Shown in pieces: positions 11,164 through 24,610 of a stretch of 64,000 nucleotides of DNA. The stretch is taken from assembly GCA_030522415.1 (NCBI GenBank), contig CM060112.1, positions 9,197,501 to 9,261,500 on the forward strand, given 5' to 3'. Every line of letters starts with the position of its first letter. Position 1 is the first letter of the stretch. Under the pieces are notes generated by a model that saw only the letters and a program-made list of their open reading frames with translations, did no database searches and was not told the DNA's origin. The position numbers and the translations under genes were made by a program. The DNA is from Channallabes apus (Eukaryota > Chordata > Actinopteri > Siluriformes > Clariidae).

Positions 11164-11580
11164 CAGTGGCTTGCAAAAGTATTCGGCCCCCTTGAACTTT
11201 TCCACATTTTGTCACATTACAGCCACAAACATGAATCAATTTTATTGGAATTCCACGAGCGTGGTGTTGTTGCTCCCAATATTCTCTTAGACAACCTCTG
11301 AGGCTGTCACAGAGCAGCTGTATTTGTACTGACATTATATTACACACAGGTGCACTCTATTTAGTCATTAGCACTCATCAGGCAATGTCTATGGGCAACT
11401 GACTGCACTCAGACCAAAGGGGGCTGAATAATTACGCACACCCCACTTTTCAGTTATTTATTTGTAAAAAAAAAAAAAAGGTTTGAAATCATGTATGATT
11501 TTCGTTCCACTTCTCACGTGTACACCACTTTGTATTGGTCTTTCACGTGGAATTCCAATAAAATTAAACAGACACACAAA
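11164..11580. mobile_element. Tc1-like miniature remnant
   Basis: The left end CAGTGGCTTGCAAAAGTATT follows TA. An inner inverted pair, attttattggaattccacg (about 11240-11257) and cgtggaattccaataaaat (about 11545-11563), remains. The outer right end is replaced by microsatellite sequence. No transposase coding remains. Confidence 0.75.
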
Positions 11581-11589
11581 CGTGCAAAC

Positions 11590-11673
<84 letters not shown>

Positions 11674-11690
11674 GTATGTATGTATGTGTA
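11590..11690. repeat. (GT)n(TA)n microsatellite
   Basis: A short GT run followed by a long TA run directly abuts the left end of the Tc1-like element at 11693. A similar (TG)n(TA)n tract abuts its right end at 13225-13320. Confidence 0.95.
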
Positions 11691-11692
11691 TA

Positions 11693-13323
<1,631 letters not shown>

Positions 13324-13535
13324 ATCATCATCTTCTTCTTCTTGGAATTTCAGGGACACTGTCTTATCCAGAGGTCAGGTTACTGCCTGGTTACCGCCTG
13401 GTTACCATTTCCCACTGGATCAATTAAGAGAAGAATTAAAGGAAATAATAATAATAATAATAATAACAATACATAATAATAATAACCACATTTATGTGAA
13501 AGGAAAATAAGACTAAAATATGACATGTTATTCAC

Positions 13536-14347
13536 CAGGGGTGCCCAACCTTTTTTGAATAAAGATCAACATAATTTGTCAGTGCGCCGAGATCTACCAG
13601 TCCAAACAGAAAGCCAGTTGCTATTCATAGGATATTTACATATTTAATGTGCACAAAACAAACAAAGTAGCCCTAATCCATATATAATGAAACATAGTCT
13701 AATTGTAGTGACAAAGTTATTAACCCTAACCCTACTGTAGCTCTTCTTTTGCACCCATGTCTCCAAAAACCATTCTAATGAAAACACAGCTGTGCGCGGT
13801 TTTGAAATGGTGCTCCAAATTGCACAGACCCCCAACCCCCCCACCCCGCCTTTTTTTTTTTTTTTTTGCTTCTACCATAGTTGCCTTTTACTTTGCTGAA
13901 GTTGCAACTCTCTCAACTTCTCTACTTAAACACTGACTCCCTACTAGTAACGTGCCTATACTGTATCTACTGTAAAACCCTGGCTAAATTCAGATTAGCA
14001 TACTAGCATACTACTCTCGCTATTTCTGCCATATATTTATGTGAAATAGTATGAGTAGTATGTTAATATGCGATTTCAAATTCAGCCTCTAATTCTGTCA
14101 GTTTAAATTTTCAGTAATCAGTGATCTTGTAAGGGAAAATAAAGAACTGTTTTTTTTAAGTACAGGGTTTCTTTACTCAAGAAATACTATGTCTATAAAG
14201 GTTATTGTTTTATGTATTTGAGGTTTGAGGCGTCGAAACAGTGAAGAAAGAGAAAGGACAAACCAGAAGGCAGTTTACTCTCGCGATCGACTGGAAAGCA
14301 GTCTGCGATCGACCGGTCAACCGCGATTGACTTGTTGGGCACACCTG
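13536..14347. mobile_element. hAT-like nonautonomous element
   Basis: The ends CAGGGGTGCCCAACC and GTTGGGCACACCTG form hAT-type inverted repeats. The subterminal words cgccgagatctaccag and gcgatcgaccggtcaaccg are related to each other. No transposase is visible in its 812 bp. I could not see a clean 8-bp target duplication. Its right end is only 55 bp from the stop of LRR gene 2. Confidence 0.75.
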
Positions 14348-14402
14348 TATACACTATAATTGTATAACATATTTAACTTTTAAAAATGGCCAAGGGGAAA
14401 GG

Positions 14403-15788
14403 TCAATGTGAGAAATGTGGAACTTGACTATGACTATACCTGCAAATGGATAGAGTTGTGGGGCATATCAGTTGGTCTTCTTTCAAAGATTTGATTGATT
14501 GACCTTTCAAAATCTCAGGGTAGTCACAAACCACTGAAGAAGAAGAAGGCTTTACCTTTTCTGGATTTGCAATCATCCATTTGTACATGGAAAGCAGGTT
14601 ACAGTCACAGTTCCATGGATTGTTGTTCAAATATATCTTCTTGAGTTCTGGCAGAGAATCAAATACACCTTGTGAAATCGTTCTCAGATTATTGTTATTC
14701 AGTCTGAGAGTAGAAAGCAATTGTAGGCTTTTGAAGTCTTCAGAGTTCAGTGATTCAATGAGATTATTCTGAAGATGAAGCTCACAGAGATTTGTAAGTC
14801 TATCAAAAAGTTCTCCAGAAAAAGCTGAAAACTGATTTGAGGACAGGTCTAATTTCTGAAGTTGGTTCATTGACTGAAAAATTCCATAGGGTAAGGACGT
14901 CAGATTGTTGTTGTTCAGTACTAATTCAGTCATGGTATTCAAGTCCCTGAAGAGAGAAGGGGACAGAGTAGTAAGCTGATTGTGATCCAGTTTTAAAATG
15001 TTCAGCGCAGATAAGCTTGCAAATAGCTCGGCTGGAAGATCAGTCAAGAGATTATTGCTTAAAAACAGCTTGGTCAACATATTTTTATGTGGAAGCAAAT
15101 GTGGGGGTAAGTGTGTGATTCTGTTGCCATGTATGTCGATTTCCTGTAGATTTGGTAGAGGATCGAAAATTCCATCAGGCATTGATGTTAGCTGGTTCTC
15201 AAACAACCTGAAAATTAGTAGATTTTTGAGCTTGGAAAAAAGAGATGATGAAATGGAAGTAAGATTATTCCTTGCGATATTAAGCTCTGTGAGATTTTCC
15301 AATGGATCAAATGTTCCCTCTTCAATTGTTGCAATCATGTTACCTTCCAAACGGAGTATTTCAAGATTCTTGGTATCTTCAAACAGTCCAGTTTTGAGGC
15401 TCGGCAATTTGTTAGATTTTAGAATCAGTTTTTTAAGGTTGGTCAAATCCTTAAAAACACCAACAGGCAGAGATGCTAATTCGGTATGTGAAATGTCAAT
15501 GGTTTTCAGATGTTCTAGACCTTCAAAGGCACCTTCTTCTATAGAATTTGTAGGTGTTTGATAAAACTCGATGACCTCTAATTTAGGGTTTTTAGAAAAT
15601 GCTCCTTTTGGTATGACATTAATCTGACTGCCAACAAAATAGACTTCTGTGGTTCCAGCTTTCATTATTTCTGGAATTGCTGTCACATGTTCTGTATAAA
15701 GATATTTTGTCTGATATGTCTCATTATTCTGAGTGGCAGAGAAGCAGACTAAATTGAGTAGAATGCAGATATATAGGAGTATTGTCAT
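14403..15788 (-). CDS. Truncated LRR protein paralogue (LRR gene 2)
   Basis: Predicted 461-residue protein, nearly identical to LRR gene 1 from the signal peptide through the LRRCT (NPWNCDCN). It diverges just after LICPTT, where a short unrelated tail (SICRYSHSQVPHFSH) replaces the mucin stalk, membrane segment and tail. If expressed as read, it would be a secreted LRR protein. The divergence lies near 14455, about 110 bp from a hAT-like element. As in gene 1, I start at the second Met because the first ATG lies in the polypyrimidine tract of an acceptor; exon 2 then begins at 15796. A TGCAG|GTATAG word at the divergence point could be a splice donor to an unseen exon. It may be a functional secreted form or a pseudogene in the making. 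Confidence 0.8.
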   Translation of the reverse strand: MTILLYICILLNLVCFSATQNNETYQTKYLYTEHVTAIPEIMKAGTTEVYFVGSQINVIPKGAFSKNPKLEVIEFYQTPTNSIEEGAFEGLEHLKTIDISHTELASLPVGVFKDLTNLKKLILKSNKLPSLKTGLFEDTKNLEILRLEGNMIATIEEGTFDPLENLTELNIARNNLTSISSSLFSKLKNLLIFRLFENQLTSMPDGIFDPLPNLQEIDIHGNRITHLPPHLLPHKNMLTKLFLSNNLLTDLPAELFASLSALNILKLDHNQLTTLSPSLFRDLNTMTELVLNNNNLTSLPYGIFQSMNQLQKLDLSSNQFSAFSGELFDRLTNLCELHLQNNLIESLNSEDFKSLQLLSTLRLNNNNLRTISQGVFDSLPELKKIYLNNNPWNCDCNLLSMYKWMIANPEKVKPSSSSVVCDYPEILKGQSIKSLKEDQLICPTTLSICRYSHSQVPHFSH

Positions 15789-15796
15789 GGCTACAC

Positions 15797-16194
15797 CTGC
15801 AAATAAAATCAATAAATATTAAGTGGATTTTAAAGCATGAAGAACTTTGCATTTCTCTGTAACATCATGCATTTTGCATCTTATCAACCTCAAATGAAAG
15901 TGTGGAAATACATGTAAATGTAACTGTATAAAGTTAGTGTTACAGATGTTCCATTGCTGAGTCATAATTTTTTCCATTTATATTTAAAACATACTGTACA
16001 AAGTAGATCTATTTGTTTCTGTATTTCTATACAGTATGTGTTCTTGTAGTATACAGTAAATTAAACTTTGTTGCATGTTTAAACTTTACCTGTCAATGAT
16101 TTGAAATATTTACCTCATAATATTTAATTATATTTAATGGTAGTTAAACATATTAATAGAAAAATCATCTATCAATAAGACATAAATAAATAAA
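15797..16194 (-). other. 5'-UTR intron of LRR gene 2
   Basis: AT-rich stretch corresponding to 5578-6075 of unit A, running from the acceptor at the 5' edge of exon 2 to the conserved donor GT. It is shorter than in unit A through small deletions. No gene lies inside. Confidence 0.6.
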
Positions 16195-16345
16195 TATTTA
16201 CCTTATATGTTATTGCACCAATATATTGCCTAGTGTCAGCATGTACTGTAGTATAATGAATTTATCTTTTTGCACCAGGATACATGAACATGCTAAGAAA
16301 TGTGGGCAGGACATTTTCTGTTTTCATAGATAAGAGCTGGGCGTT
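16195..16345 (-). promoter_or_regulatory. Promoter and exon 1 of LRR gene 2
   Basis: Close copy of 6076-6222. TTATCT at 16262-16267 and AGATAAG at 16328-16334 are 66 bp apart, exactly as in unit A. The donor AAG|GTAAAT is retained. This suggests that gene 2 can still be transcribed. Confidence 0.6.
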
Positions 16346-16758
16346 AAGAATGTGTACTTTCACAGAGCAGCATATTTGACTTTAATTAGAAACTCTTTTT
16401 ATAGATAGAAACTGTCATCTGATCAGGTGATTCTCAGTAAAATATCAACTGATCTTTTAATACTTGTTGACAGCATTAATTTTTTTTATTAATTAAAAAA
16501 TTTTTTATTAATGAATTGACTTTAAAATGGTGATAATTGTATTACATACCCAACTATATTTAAATAATGAAATGCACAATTATATATTTTGGGAAAAAAC
16601 AAATTTGCTAATTATTTATAAACTCTGCCTACTAGAGATATTATACCATGCACAAATAAATGCATATGGATATAGAGAAGCAAACAAGAGGCCAACAATA
16701 ACTCTGCAGCAAACTGGGAATTTCACAACTCAGGTAGATGAAGCTATTTACAGGACTC

Positions 16759-17139
16759 TGTCACGAACTAACCCAATGACGACCAGAAAGACGATAGCTT
16801 TAGCAGTTAGCCCTGTAGTGTGAATGGTAAACACAAACGCGGATGGACACGAGCGGGCAGGATAATCACGCGAAAATCATAATTTTGCTATAAGAACTCT
16901 CAAAGTGAATGAGCAAAGGAAAGACACAATCTAACCTGCGTCCTATAAACACACACTCAGTCTGAAAGCAAACGGAAGAAAGTGAGTACTCACGTTAACG
17001 GGAACGATACCGAGATAGCATGGGCAAAACTCAATGACAGAGCGATGTGCAGCGCCATCTTGTTTCCTTTTATGCTTTCAGGTTCGCGACCGTCTTACTT
17101 CCGGGTCCTAGTGCCGGTCGCGGCTGAGTACGCATGACA
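16759..17139 (-). repeat. Gypsy 3' LTR
   Basis: 381 bp beginning TGTCACGAACTAACCC on the plus strand and ending CGCATGACA. On the minus strand it is preceded by a purine-rich tract (caggggggtac) suited to a polypurine primer. It differs from the other LTR by a roughly 10-bp gap near 16873-16890 and by scattered substitutions. Confidence 0.93.
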
Positions 17140-17149
17140 GTACCCCCCT

Positions 17150-20114
17150 GTCCAGGACCAACTCCGGACGGTCCAGGGGTGGAGGATACCAGGTGACGGT
17201 AATCCCTAATGAGCCCGGGGTCGAGGATGAAACGTGCTGGGACCCAGGATCGCTCCTCGGGGCCGTAGTCCTCCTAGTCGACCAGATACTGGATGCCCCT
17301 GCCCCGAGGGTGCGAGTTGAGGATCCGTCGCACAGTGTAGGCGGGACCGCCATCAATGATACGGGGGGGAGGAGCAGGGGGGGGTGGAACCATGGGTGAG
17401 GTGATGAATGGTTTCAGCTGGGAGGTGTGGAAGACGGGGTGGATCCGGAGCGCCGCAGGCAGCTGGAGCCGGTAGGTGACAGGGTTGATCCTGAGGGTGA
17501 TGCGATATGGTCCAATGAACCTCGGTGATAGCTTCCGTGACTCTGTGTGCAGGTGGAGGTTCTTGGTAGAAAGTCATACCTTGTCACCTACGTGGTACAA
17601 CTGTCCCGGAGTGTTGAGTCACATAGCTGGTGTTGGTGCGTCGTATGGCAAGGTTGGCTTGGTGCCATAGCCGCCGGCACCGGCGTTGGGCCAATGGTAC
17701 GTCGTTGGGCCAATGGTACAACTGTTGGGCCAATGGTACGTCAACCTCCGGTTCTTGGTGGGTGAACATCGGAGGTTGGAAACCATAGCATGCCTCAAAT
17801 GGGCTGAGGTTGGTGGCTGAGGACACGTGGAGGTTGTGAGACAACTCAGCCCATTTGAGGTAGCGGGCCCAGGAGCATTGACGATCCAACACAAAACACC
17901 TCAGGTAACGCTCCAGCTGTTGGTTGGTTCGCTCCGTCTGACCATTCGTCTGGTGGTGGTAACCAGAAGACAGACTGCAGGACGAATTGATCAGACGGCA
18001 GAAGGGCGGTGAACTGGGGACCTCTGTCCGAGACGATATCCTTTGGGAACCCATGCAATCGGACTACGTGTTCCAATATCAGCTCGGCTGTATTTTTAGC
18101 TGACGAGAGTCCGGCGAGGGCCACCAGGTGCACTGCCTTGGAGAAGCGGTCGACAATGGTTAGGATAACGTCCTTTCCTTCCGAGGCCAGCAGGCCCATG
18201 ATGAAGTCGACGGCAATGTGCGACCAGGGGCGACGGGGGACTGGAAGTGGTTGAAGTTCCCCCGGAGTTGGTTGGTGTCTTTCACCCTGGTGCACACTGG
18301 GCACACCCGGACGAACTCGGTGACATCCCTCCTCATCGAGGGCCACCAGAAGGCCCGTCCCACAAAGATGATCGTTCTTCGGATCCCCTGGTGTCCCGCG
18401 ACGGGCGAAGAATGGCCCCACTGGAGGACTTCGGGCCTTAGTTGGTCTGGAACATATAGCCGTGCAGGCGGCACGCCTGCCGGTGCGGGTTCTCTGGTCA
18501 GTGCCTGGCGGACCCTCGTTTCCACGTCCCAACGTAGGGGTGCGATGATCCAGGTGGGTGGAAGGACAGGCACGGGGTCCGCCCAGGGCGCCTCTTGCTC
18601 ATACTGATGGGAGAGGGCATCGGTCTTGGTGTTCTTCGACCCCGAGATGGAAATCGTACTGTTCGAAGAACAGAGCCCACCGTGCCTGTCGTGGATTCAA
18701 CTGCTTTAGGTTACGGATGGTGAGCAGGTTCTGGTGATCCGTCCAGACGATGAACGGCTCAACGGCGCCCTGGAGCCAGTGACGCCATTCCTCCAAAGCC
18801 CACTTTATGCCCAACGGTTCACGGTCCCCTACTCCGTATCGCTGCTGAGTGGGGTTAAATTTTTTGGAGTAGAAGCCACATGGGTGTAGCTTCTGGTCTG
18901 TACCTCGTTGAGAGAGAACAGCGCCGGCGCCCACTTCCGATGCGTCCACCTACACAACGAATGGTTGGCTGGCATCCGGATGGAGAATAGTTGCGGTGGT
19001 GAATAGGTGGCAGAGTTTGTTGAAGGCGGAGATGGTGGTTGAGTTGAGTTGGAAAGGATGGGTTGAGGGCCTGGTCAGTGCAGTGAGTGGTGCTGCAACT
19101 GTACTGTAGCCCCGGATAAAGCGACGATAAAAATTCGCAAACCCGAGAAAGCGTTGGAGCTGCTTTAGTGTCCTGGGTAGGGGACAGTGACGTACAACCT
19201 CCAGCTTCTGTGGGTCCATGGCCACACCCTGGGGCGAGATGACAAAACCCAGGAACGTGGTGGAGTGCTCGTGAAAAGCACACTTTTCCCGCTTACAGTA
19301 CAGCTGGTGGGCGAGCAATCTCTTAAGAACAGCCCTAACGTGTCTGGTGTGTTCTTCAGTGGTGTGAGAGTATATGAGTATATCGTCTAGATATACGAAC
19401 ACCCATCGGCCTAGCATGTCCCTGAGAACATCATTAATGAATTGTTGGAAGGCCGAGGGTGCATTGCAGAGTTCGAACGGAATGACCAGGCTCTCATAAT
19501 GTGATGAAGTGGGGGGTGATGAAGGCCGTCTTCCACTCATCATCCTCTCTGATGCGCACCAAGTTGTAGGTGCTCCGGAGGTCCAACTTAGTGAACATGG
19601 TGGCACCAGAGAGGGCGTCCAGGGCTGAGTTGGTAAGAGGCAGCGGGTGACGGTTTCTGATGGTGATCTTATTTAGCCCCCGATAGTCGACACACGGACG
19701 AAGTTCGCCCCCTTTCATCTTCACGAAGAAGAACCCGCGGCTGCCGGCGAGGAGGATGGCCGGATGGTGCCATTTCGTAGGGCGCTGGAGACATATTCCT
19801 TGGTGGAGAAGAGATGGATGTAAGGTGAAATTGAATTAGTTCTTGGTGCTGACCGAGGATGAGAGTGATGGATTGGGTCTGCTGGGTGATGGGGCTAGAT
19901 GAGAGGGACCGCCCATTGACAGAGGTGATTCTCATTGGCTGGGATAACGCTTCAATTTTTACCCCCAACCCTTTGTGGCCAAGGTGGAGGGTTACCTGGA
20001 CCGTGAGTCGAGAAGTGGTGATGTAGGTGGTGGCGGAGAGATGGATGGTGCCCGGTGAGTCTCTCTTGTCGTTCACCGGGGTTGGGCGTTTCTCGGACGG
20101 GATGGACAGGTCGC
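17150..20114 (-). pseudogene. Gypsy pol remnant: PR, RT, RNase H, IN, chromodomain
   Basis: Order on the minus strand: a protease-like stretch whose D-S/T-G segment I cannot find; reverse transcriptase with CVDYRGLN and the catalytic YLDD (about 19382-19393); RNase H ([10 protein letters not shown]) preceded by an in-frame stop near 18950; integrase with an HHCC-type zinc region (CPVCTRVK), SDRGPQF (about 18019-18034) and [14 protein letters not shown]; and a chromodomain (about 17199-17326, [10 protein letters not shown]) with one internal stop. Frameshifts near 19500, 18600 and 18060 break the frame. It would once have made the replication and integration enzymes; it is now defective. Confidence 0.9.
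17684..17744 (-). repeat. Three ~20-bp tandem copies in integrase
   Basis: gttgggccaatggtac occurs three times in tandem, followed by gtc, aact and gtc. The two extra units add 39 bp, so they keep the frame and insert 13 residues. Confidence 0.9.
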
Positions 20115-20954
20115 TCAGTAGGCGCACAATCCCTCGCGGTAACGCCTCTCGCATTCCGCCACGGTCAGGGAGGCGCACCCTAGTTGCATGTGTTCCCCGG
20201 CTCCGGTGTCAACCACGACAGGGGGTGGAGATCCGACACGTCCGGTGAAGGCGGTGGTGATGGTGGGTGGTGGTCTTGGTGCAGTGTAGGCATAGGTGGG
20301 AGCTGGCGGCAGGGTTCGAGGTGCTGGCTTCGGACGGGAGAGGAGGCGCTGGTCGATACGGAGGGCTAGCTGGATCAGCCCCTCCAGTGTGGCTGGGAGC
20401 TCGCGTCCGGCTAGCTCGTCCTTAATGCGGGTAGCCAGTCCCTCGAAGTAGGATGTCCGGAGGGCTGCGTCTCCCCACGAGGTCTGGATGGCGAGGGTGC
20501 AGAAGTCCGCAGTATACCGGCTCACGGACAATCCTCCCTGCCGCAGATGGTAGAATTTCGTGTCAGTCTCCACCTCGCCCGCGGGATGTTCAAATGTCAA
20601 TTTTAGCTGACGGGTGAACTCGTTGTAAGAGTGAGCAGTGTCTGTGTCAGCGCGCAGGACTGCCGTGGCCTACTCTGCTGCCTGCCCTGATAGCAACGAG
20701 ACAAGTAGTGCAATGCGCAGCCGGTCAGTGGAGTATTTGGTGGCATTAAACTCAAACACCGGTTGGTGCGAGGCCGCTGCGGCGGGCGGACCGCTTGCCA
20801 TGCCATCAACAGCCGCCCAGAGGCTCGCGTTCTCCCGCTTAAGCTTAAGCTCCGCAACCTCGCGGCGCAGGGCCACAACGTCTTCGACGCTCCGGCGCAG
20901 AATATCAAGCTCCCTGGTTAGCTTATTGATAAGCATAGCATGCTGGTCAACCAC
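20115..20954 (-). pseudogene. Gypsy gag remnant
   Basis: The reading frame starts MVDQHAMLINKLTRELDIL, a coiled-coil-like N terminus. It continues into a retrotransposon capsid-type domain (FYHLRQGGLSVSRYTADF). An in-frame stop lies near 20670. A second open stretch covers 20600-20115. No CCHC zinc knuckle is visible where it would be expected, and the frame runs into the protease region. Confidence 0.8.
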
Positions 20955-20997
20955 ATCGCATAAGCTTTAGGGTTTACTGCTTTGGGCTCTGTCATTC

Positions 20998-21368
20998 TGT
21001 CACGAACTAACCCAATGACGACCAGAAAGACGATAGCTTTAGCAGTTAGCCCTGTAGCGTGAATGGTAAGACCAAACGCGGATGGACACGAGCGGGCAGG
21101 ATAATCACGCGATTTGATATAAGGACTCTCAAAGTTAATGAGCAAAGGAAAGACACAATCTAACCCGCGTCCTATAAACACACACTCAGTTTGAAAGCAA
21201 CCCCAAGAAAGTGAGTACTCACGTGAACGGGAACGATACCGAGATAGCATGGGCAAAACTCAATGACAGAGCGATGTGCGGCGCCATCTTGTTTTCTTTT
21301 ATGCTTTCAGGTTCGCGACCGTCTTACTTCCGGGTCCTAGTGCCGGTCGCGGCTGAGTGCGCATGACA
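20998..21368 (-). repeat. Gypsy 5' LTR
   Basis: 371 bp, the upstream LTR in the element's own orientation. Inside it, the expected primer-binding site position reads ATGACAGAGCCCAAAGC on the minus strand; I cannot assign a primer tRNA. Confidence 0.92.
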
Positions 21369-22849
21369 GACAGTAATTGCAAAGTAACCAACAAGACTTT
21401 TAGAAACTTCCAAATGGTATTTCATATGCCAAGATTTGTGCATTGACCAGGCAATCATTTCTAAAATGGCCTTGACAAGAACTGGTATGTTTAGCAGAAA
21501 ACACAACATTGTGTATCATCATATAGACATGTTGACAAAGTGAAACATGGTAGTGTTAGCATCATGTGGAGATCTGTGCCATATACTGTACTATGCAAAG
21601 TTCTTAAGCATCAGATTACCAAAATCATTCAATGTTTCTTAACGTTAAAAGCATTTTCATTCAATATTTCTAAACTTTCTAAAATTAGCAAATAAATAAC
21701 ATTATAGAAGAATATTTGGATGCCTGTAAGAAAGCAATAACACTAGTGTTTGTTTTTAGGCGGAGAATTATTCTTTAGTGCTCTTTTTTTCTTCATATTT
21801 TTTTCATGTCATTTTTTTAAGGCATCTTCCTTATTTCTATGTTAAAGCAGTTGAATCATTTATGTTGCTGATGTTTCCTTTGGCATTGCCACAATTATGG
21901 CTAACTTGGCATACAAGGACTAAAGATATTTGCAAATACCTCTGCAAACTGCTCAGCACAGTTAGTTCCTGAGCACCTGTCCTGGAACTCCATCTGGGCT
22001 TGCTGCTTTACAGTATGTGGATTAAGCCTGTGCTGTGCTTGTTGTCTGAAGGGCGGATCTTGGCATATTTGGTGATTATATACCTTTTTTTTAGTCAGTG
22101 TGACATCACTGTGGAGGGGGAAATTTCTGCTTTTGTAGTCAGTAATAGCTCTGGGGCTTTATCCACAGGCTTCTAGTGTCCATGTTGTTCCAACTACAGC
22201 CCATGTTCAAGACAGATATTCATGCAACTTTCTCTCTCTTTGTTCTCCACTATTAATTACTTTCGCTCTTTGATGTAACAGCTGTATGTGACACACAGTG
22301 TTTGACTCAAAACATTAATACACTATCATGTGTGTATGTGTGTTGTGTGTGCATGTGTCCTTCTCCTGGAAGACAAGCACTGGAGCGGACCATCAAAAAA
22401 GTCTGATGAAGCGAGATCAGAACTATGGGGTGGATGCAATGTTGTCGTCAGCCATGGAGATAGACGGGCATCCGGCTCCTTCTTGATGGCTAACACTGGT
22501 GCGACCTCCCTTGAAGTTCTCTATTCATTCATACACAATTCCTTATGACAAATTACTTTCTCCATACTGTGCACAAAGTCTTCTATAAATAACAGCACCA
22601 GGTACATCCTCAGACCAAAAAAATAAATCACAATGGGCCTCCATTTTTGCTCGCACCACAGTTACAGATGAACTGATGTAACACGTTCACACCTACACAG
22701 AAGTGACTGGGGAGACAGCAGCCTTGAATCGAAAGTGCAGATACAGTAAGACAGTGTGGCCAACAGAAGTTTTAATAAAACCGAACTGTGGTTCTTTTTT
22801 TTAATTTTTATCACACTTGTATAATGCCACTTATAATAAACCAACTGAT
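21369..22849. other. Duplicated 5' flank, unit B
   Basis: Resumes unit A homology (about 6720-9845) after the Gypsy element, minus the Harbinger element and the 340-bp spacer. Positions of about 22571-22705 are present here but absent from unit A. No gene is seen. Confidence 0.8.
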
Positions 22850-23373
22850 TGTGATGAACTTCATTATTTTCTGTAATGTACTGATAAACATTAGACTTTC
22901 ATATATTTTAGATTCATTACACACAACTGAAGTAGTTCAAGCCTTTTATTGTTTTAATATTGATGATTGTGGCATACAGCTCATGAAAACCCAAAATCCC
23001 TATCTCAAAAAATTTGCATATCATGAAAAGGTTCTCTAAACGAGCTATTAACCTAATCATCTAAATCAACTAATTAACTCTAAACACCTGCAAAAGATTC
23101 CTGAGGCTTTTAAAAACAGCCTGGTTCATTACTCAAAACCGCAATCATGGGTAAGACTGCCAGTCTGACTGCTGTCCAGAAGGCCATCATTGACAACCTC
23201 AAGCAAGAGGGTAAGACACAGAAAGAAATTTCTGAACGAATAGGCTGTTCCCAGAGTGCTGCATCAAGGCACCTCAGTGGGAAGTCTGTGGGAAGGAAAA
23301 AGTCTGGCAGAAAATGCTGCACAACGATAAGAGGTGACCGGGCTCTGAGGAAGATTGTGGAGAAGGACTGATC

Positions 23374-23573
23374 CCATTTACATTTAGTCATTTTGGCAGA
23401 CGCTCTTATCCAGAGTGACATACATTTTTATCTCATTACATATCTGAGTAATTGAAGGTTAAGGGCCTTGCTCAAGGGCCCAACAGTGGCAACTTGGTGG
23501 TTGTGGGGTTTGAACGTGGGATCTTCCGAACCGTAGTCCAATGCCTTAACCACTGAGCTACCCCTGACCCCGG
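23374..23573 (-). mobile_element. SINE nested in the Tc1-like transposase gene
   Basis: Reverse copy of the family at 77-252. The tail complement (ttacatttagtcattttggc) is at the left, and the tRNA-like head (ending ccttaaccactgagctaccc in this orientation) at the right. Confidence 0.88.
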
Positions 23574-24208
23574 ATTCCAGACCTTGGGAGACCAGTGGAA
23601 GCAGTGGACTGAGTCTGGAGTAGAAACATCCAGAGCCACCGTGTACAGGCGTGTGCAGGAAATGGGCTACAGGTTGCAAATTTAGCATGTCATTCGGAAA
23701 TCAAGGTGCCAGAATCTGGAGAAAGACTGGGGAGAGGGAAATGCCAAAATGCCTGAAGTCCAGTGTCAAGTACCCACAGTCAGTGATGGTCTGGGGTGCC
23801 ATGTCAGCTGCTGGTGTTGGTCCACTGTGTTTTATCAAGGGCAGGGTCAATGCAGCTAGCTATCAGGAGATTTTGGAGCATTTCATGCTTCCAACTGCTG
23901 AAAAGCTTTATGGAGATGAAGATTTAATTTTTCAGCACGACCTGGCACCTGCTCACAGTGCCAAAACCACTGGTAAATGGTTTACTGACCATGGTATTAC
24001 TGTGCTCAATTGGCCTGCCAACTCTCCTGACCTGAACCCCATACACTGCAAAAAAAAAAAAAAAAAAAAAAAAAAAGCTTAAAAAACGGTCAAATGACTG
24101 GCAGCAATGGCTGCCAAACAAAAACCGTAAAATTAAGGTAAAATACTCTAGTTCATATTATGTTCAAAAACATTAAATTTACAGAAATTGTTATTTTATC
24201 TTTTACAG

Positions 24209-24610
24209 AGAAACACCATTATTTTACAGATTTTTCCTAAATGTATACGATTAAACGCCTTCATTAAACGATCAGCAGTAGAAGTTTAGCAGTGAGACAC
24301 CATTATTTTACAGATTTTTGCTAAATTTATAAGATTGAAGACCTTCAATAAAGCAACAGCAGTATATGTTTAGCAGTGAAACACCATTATTTTACAGATT
24401 TTTCCCAAAATGTATACGATTTAACACATTCATTAAAACAGCACTAGACGTGTAGCAGCAAAATGTTTTTATTTTACAGTTTTTTCCAAAATTATTACAA
24501 TCAAACACCTTCAATAAAGCAAAAGCATTAGGCATTTAGCAGGGAAACACTGTTATTTACAGATTTTTCATAAATTGAAGATCAAACGCCTTCAAACAAA
24601 GCAATAACAC
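24209..24610. repeat. Five ~84-bp tandem units
   Basis: Units start near 24209, 24293, 24377, 24460 and 24543, each around ttattttacagatttttcc or a variant, followed by a cctt/cattcaataaa-type segment and tttagcag. Confidence 0.85.

Larger units (their letters stand above)
16759..21368 (-). mobile_element. Chromodomain Gypsy LTR retrotransposon, defective
   Basis: Minus-strand element of 4.6 kb with LTRs at both ends, gag and pol order, and a C-terminal chromodomain, placing it among vertebrate chromoviruses. It interrupts the unit B flank: unit A reads caggacagtaattg uninterrupted at 6714-6727. At most a 3-bp GAC duplication can be made out. Several stops and frameshifts and LTR divergence show that it is not recent or intact. 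Confidence 0.93.

Noticed and set aside
13528..14355. An 8-bp target duplication for the hAT-like element
   Set aside because: The flanks ttattcac and tatacact do not match well enough to claim it.
16751..21373. A 4-6-bp target duplication for the Gypsy element
   Set aside because: The junctions read caggactc on the left and gacagtaa on the right; at most GAC is shared, and the LTR edge is ambiguous by two bases.
24209..24610. CRISPR-like regular spacing in the 84-bp units
   Set aside because: The units are continuous diverged tandem repeats without unique spacers, in a eukaryotic transposon.
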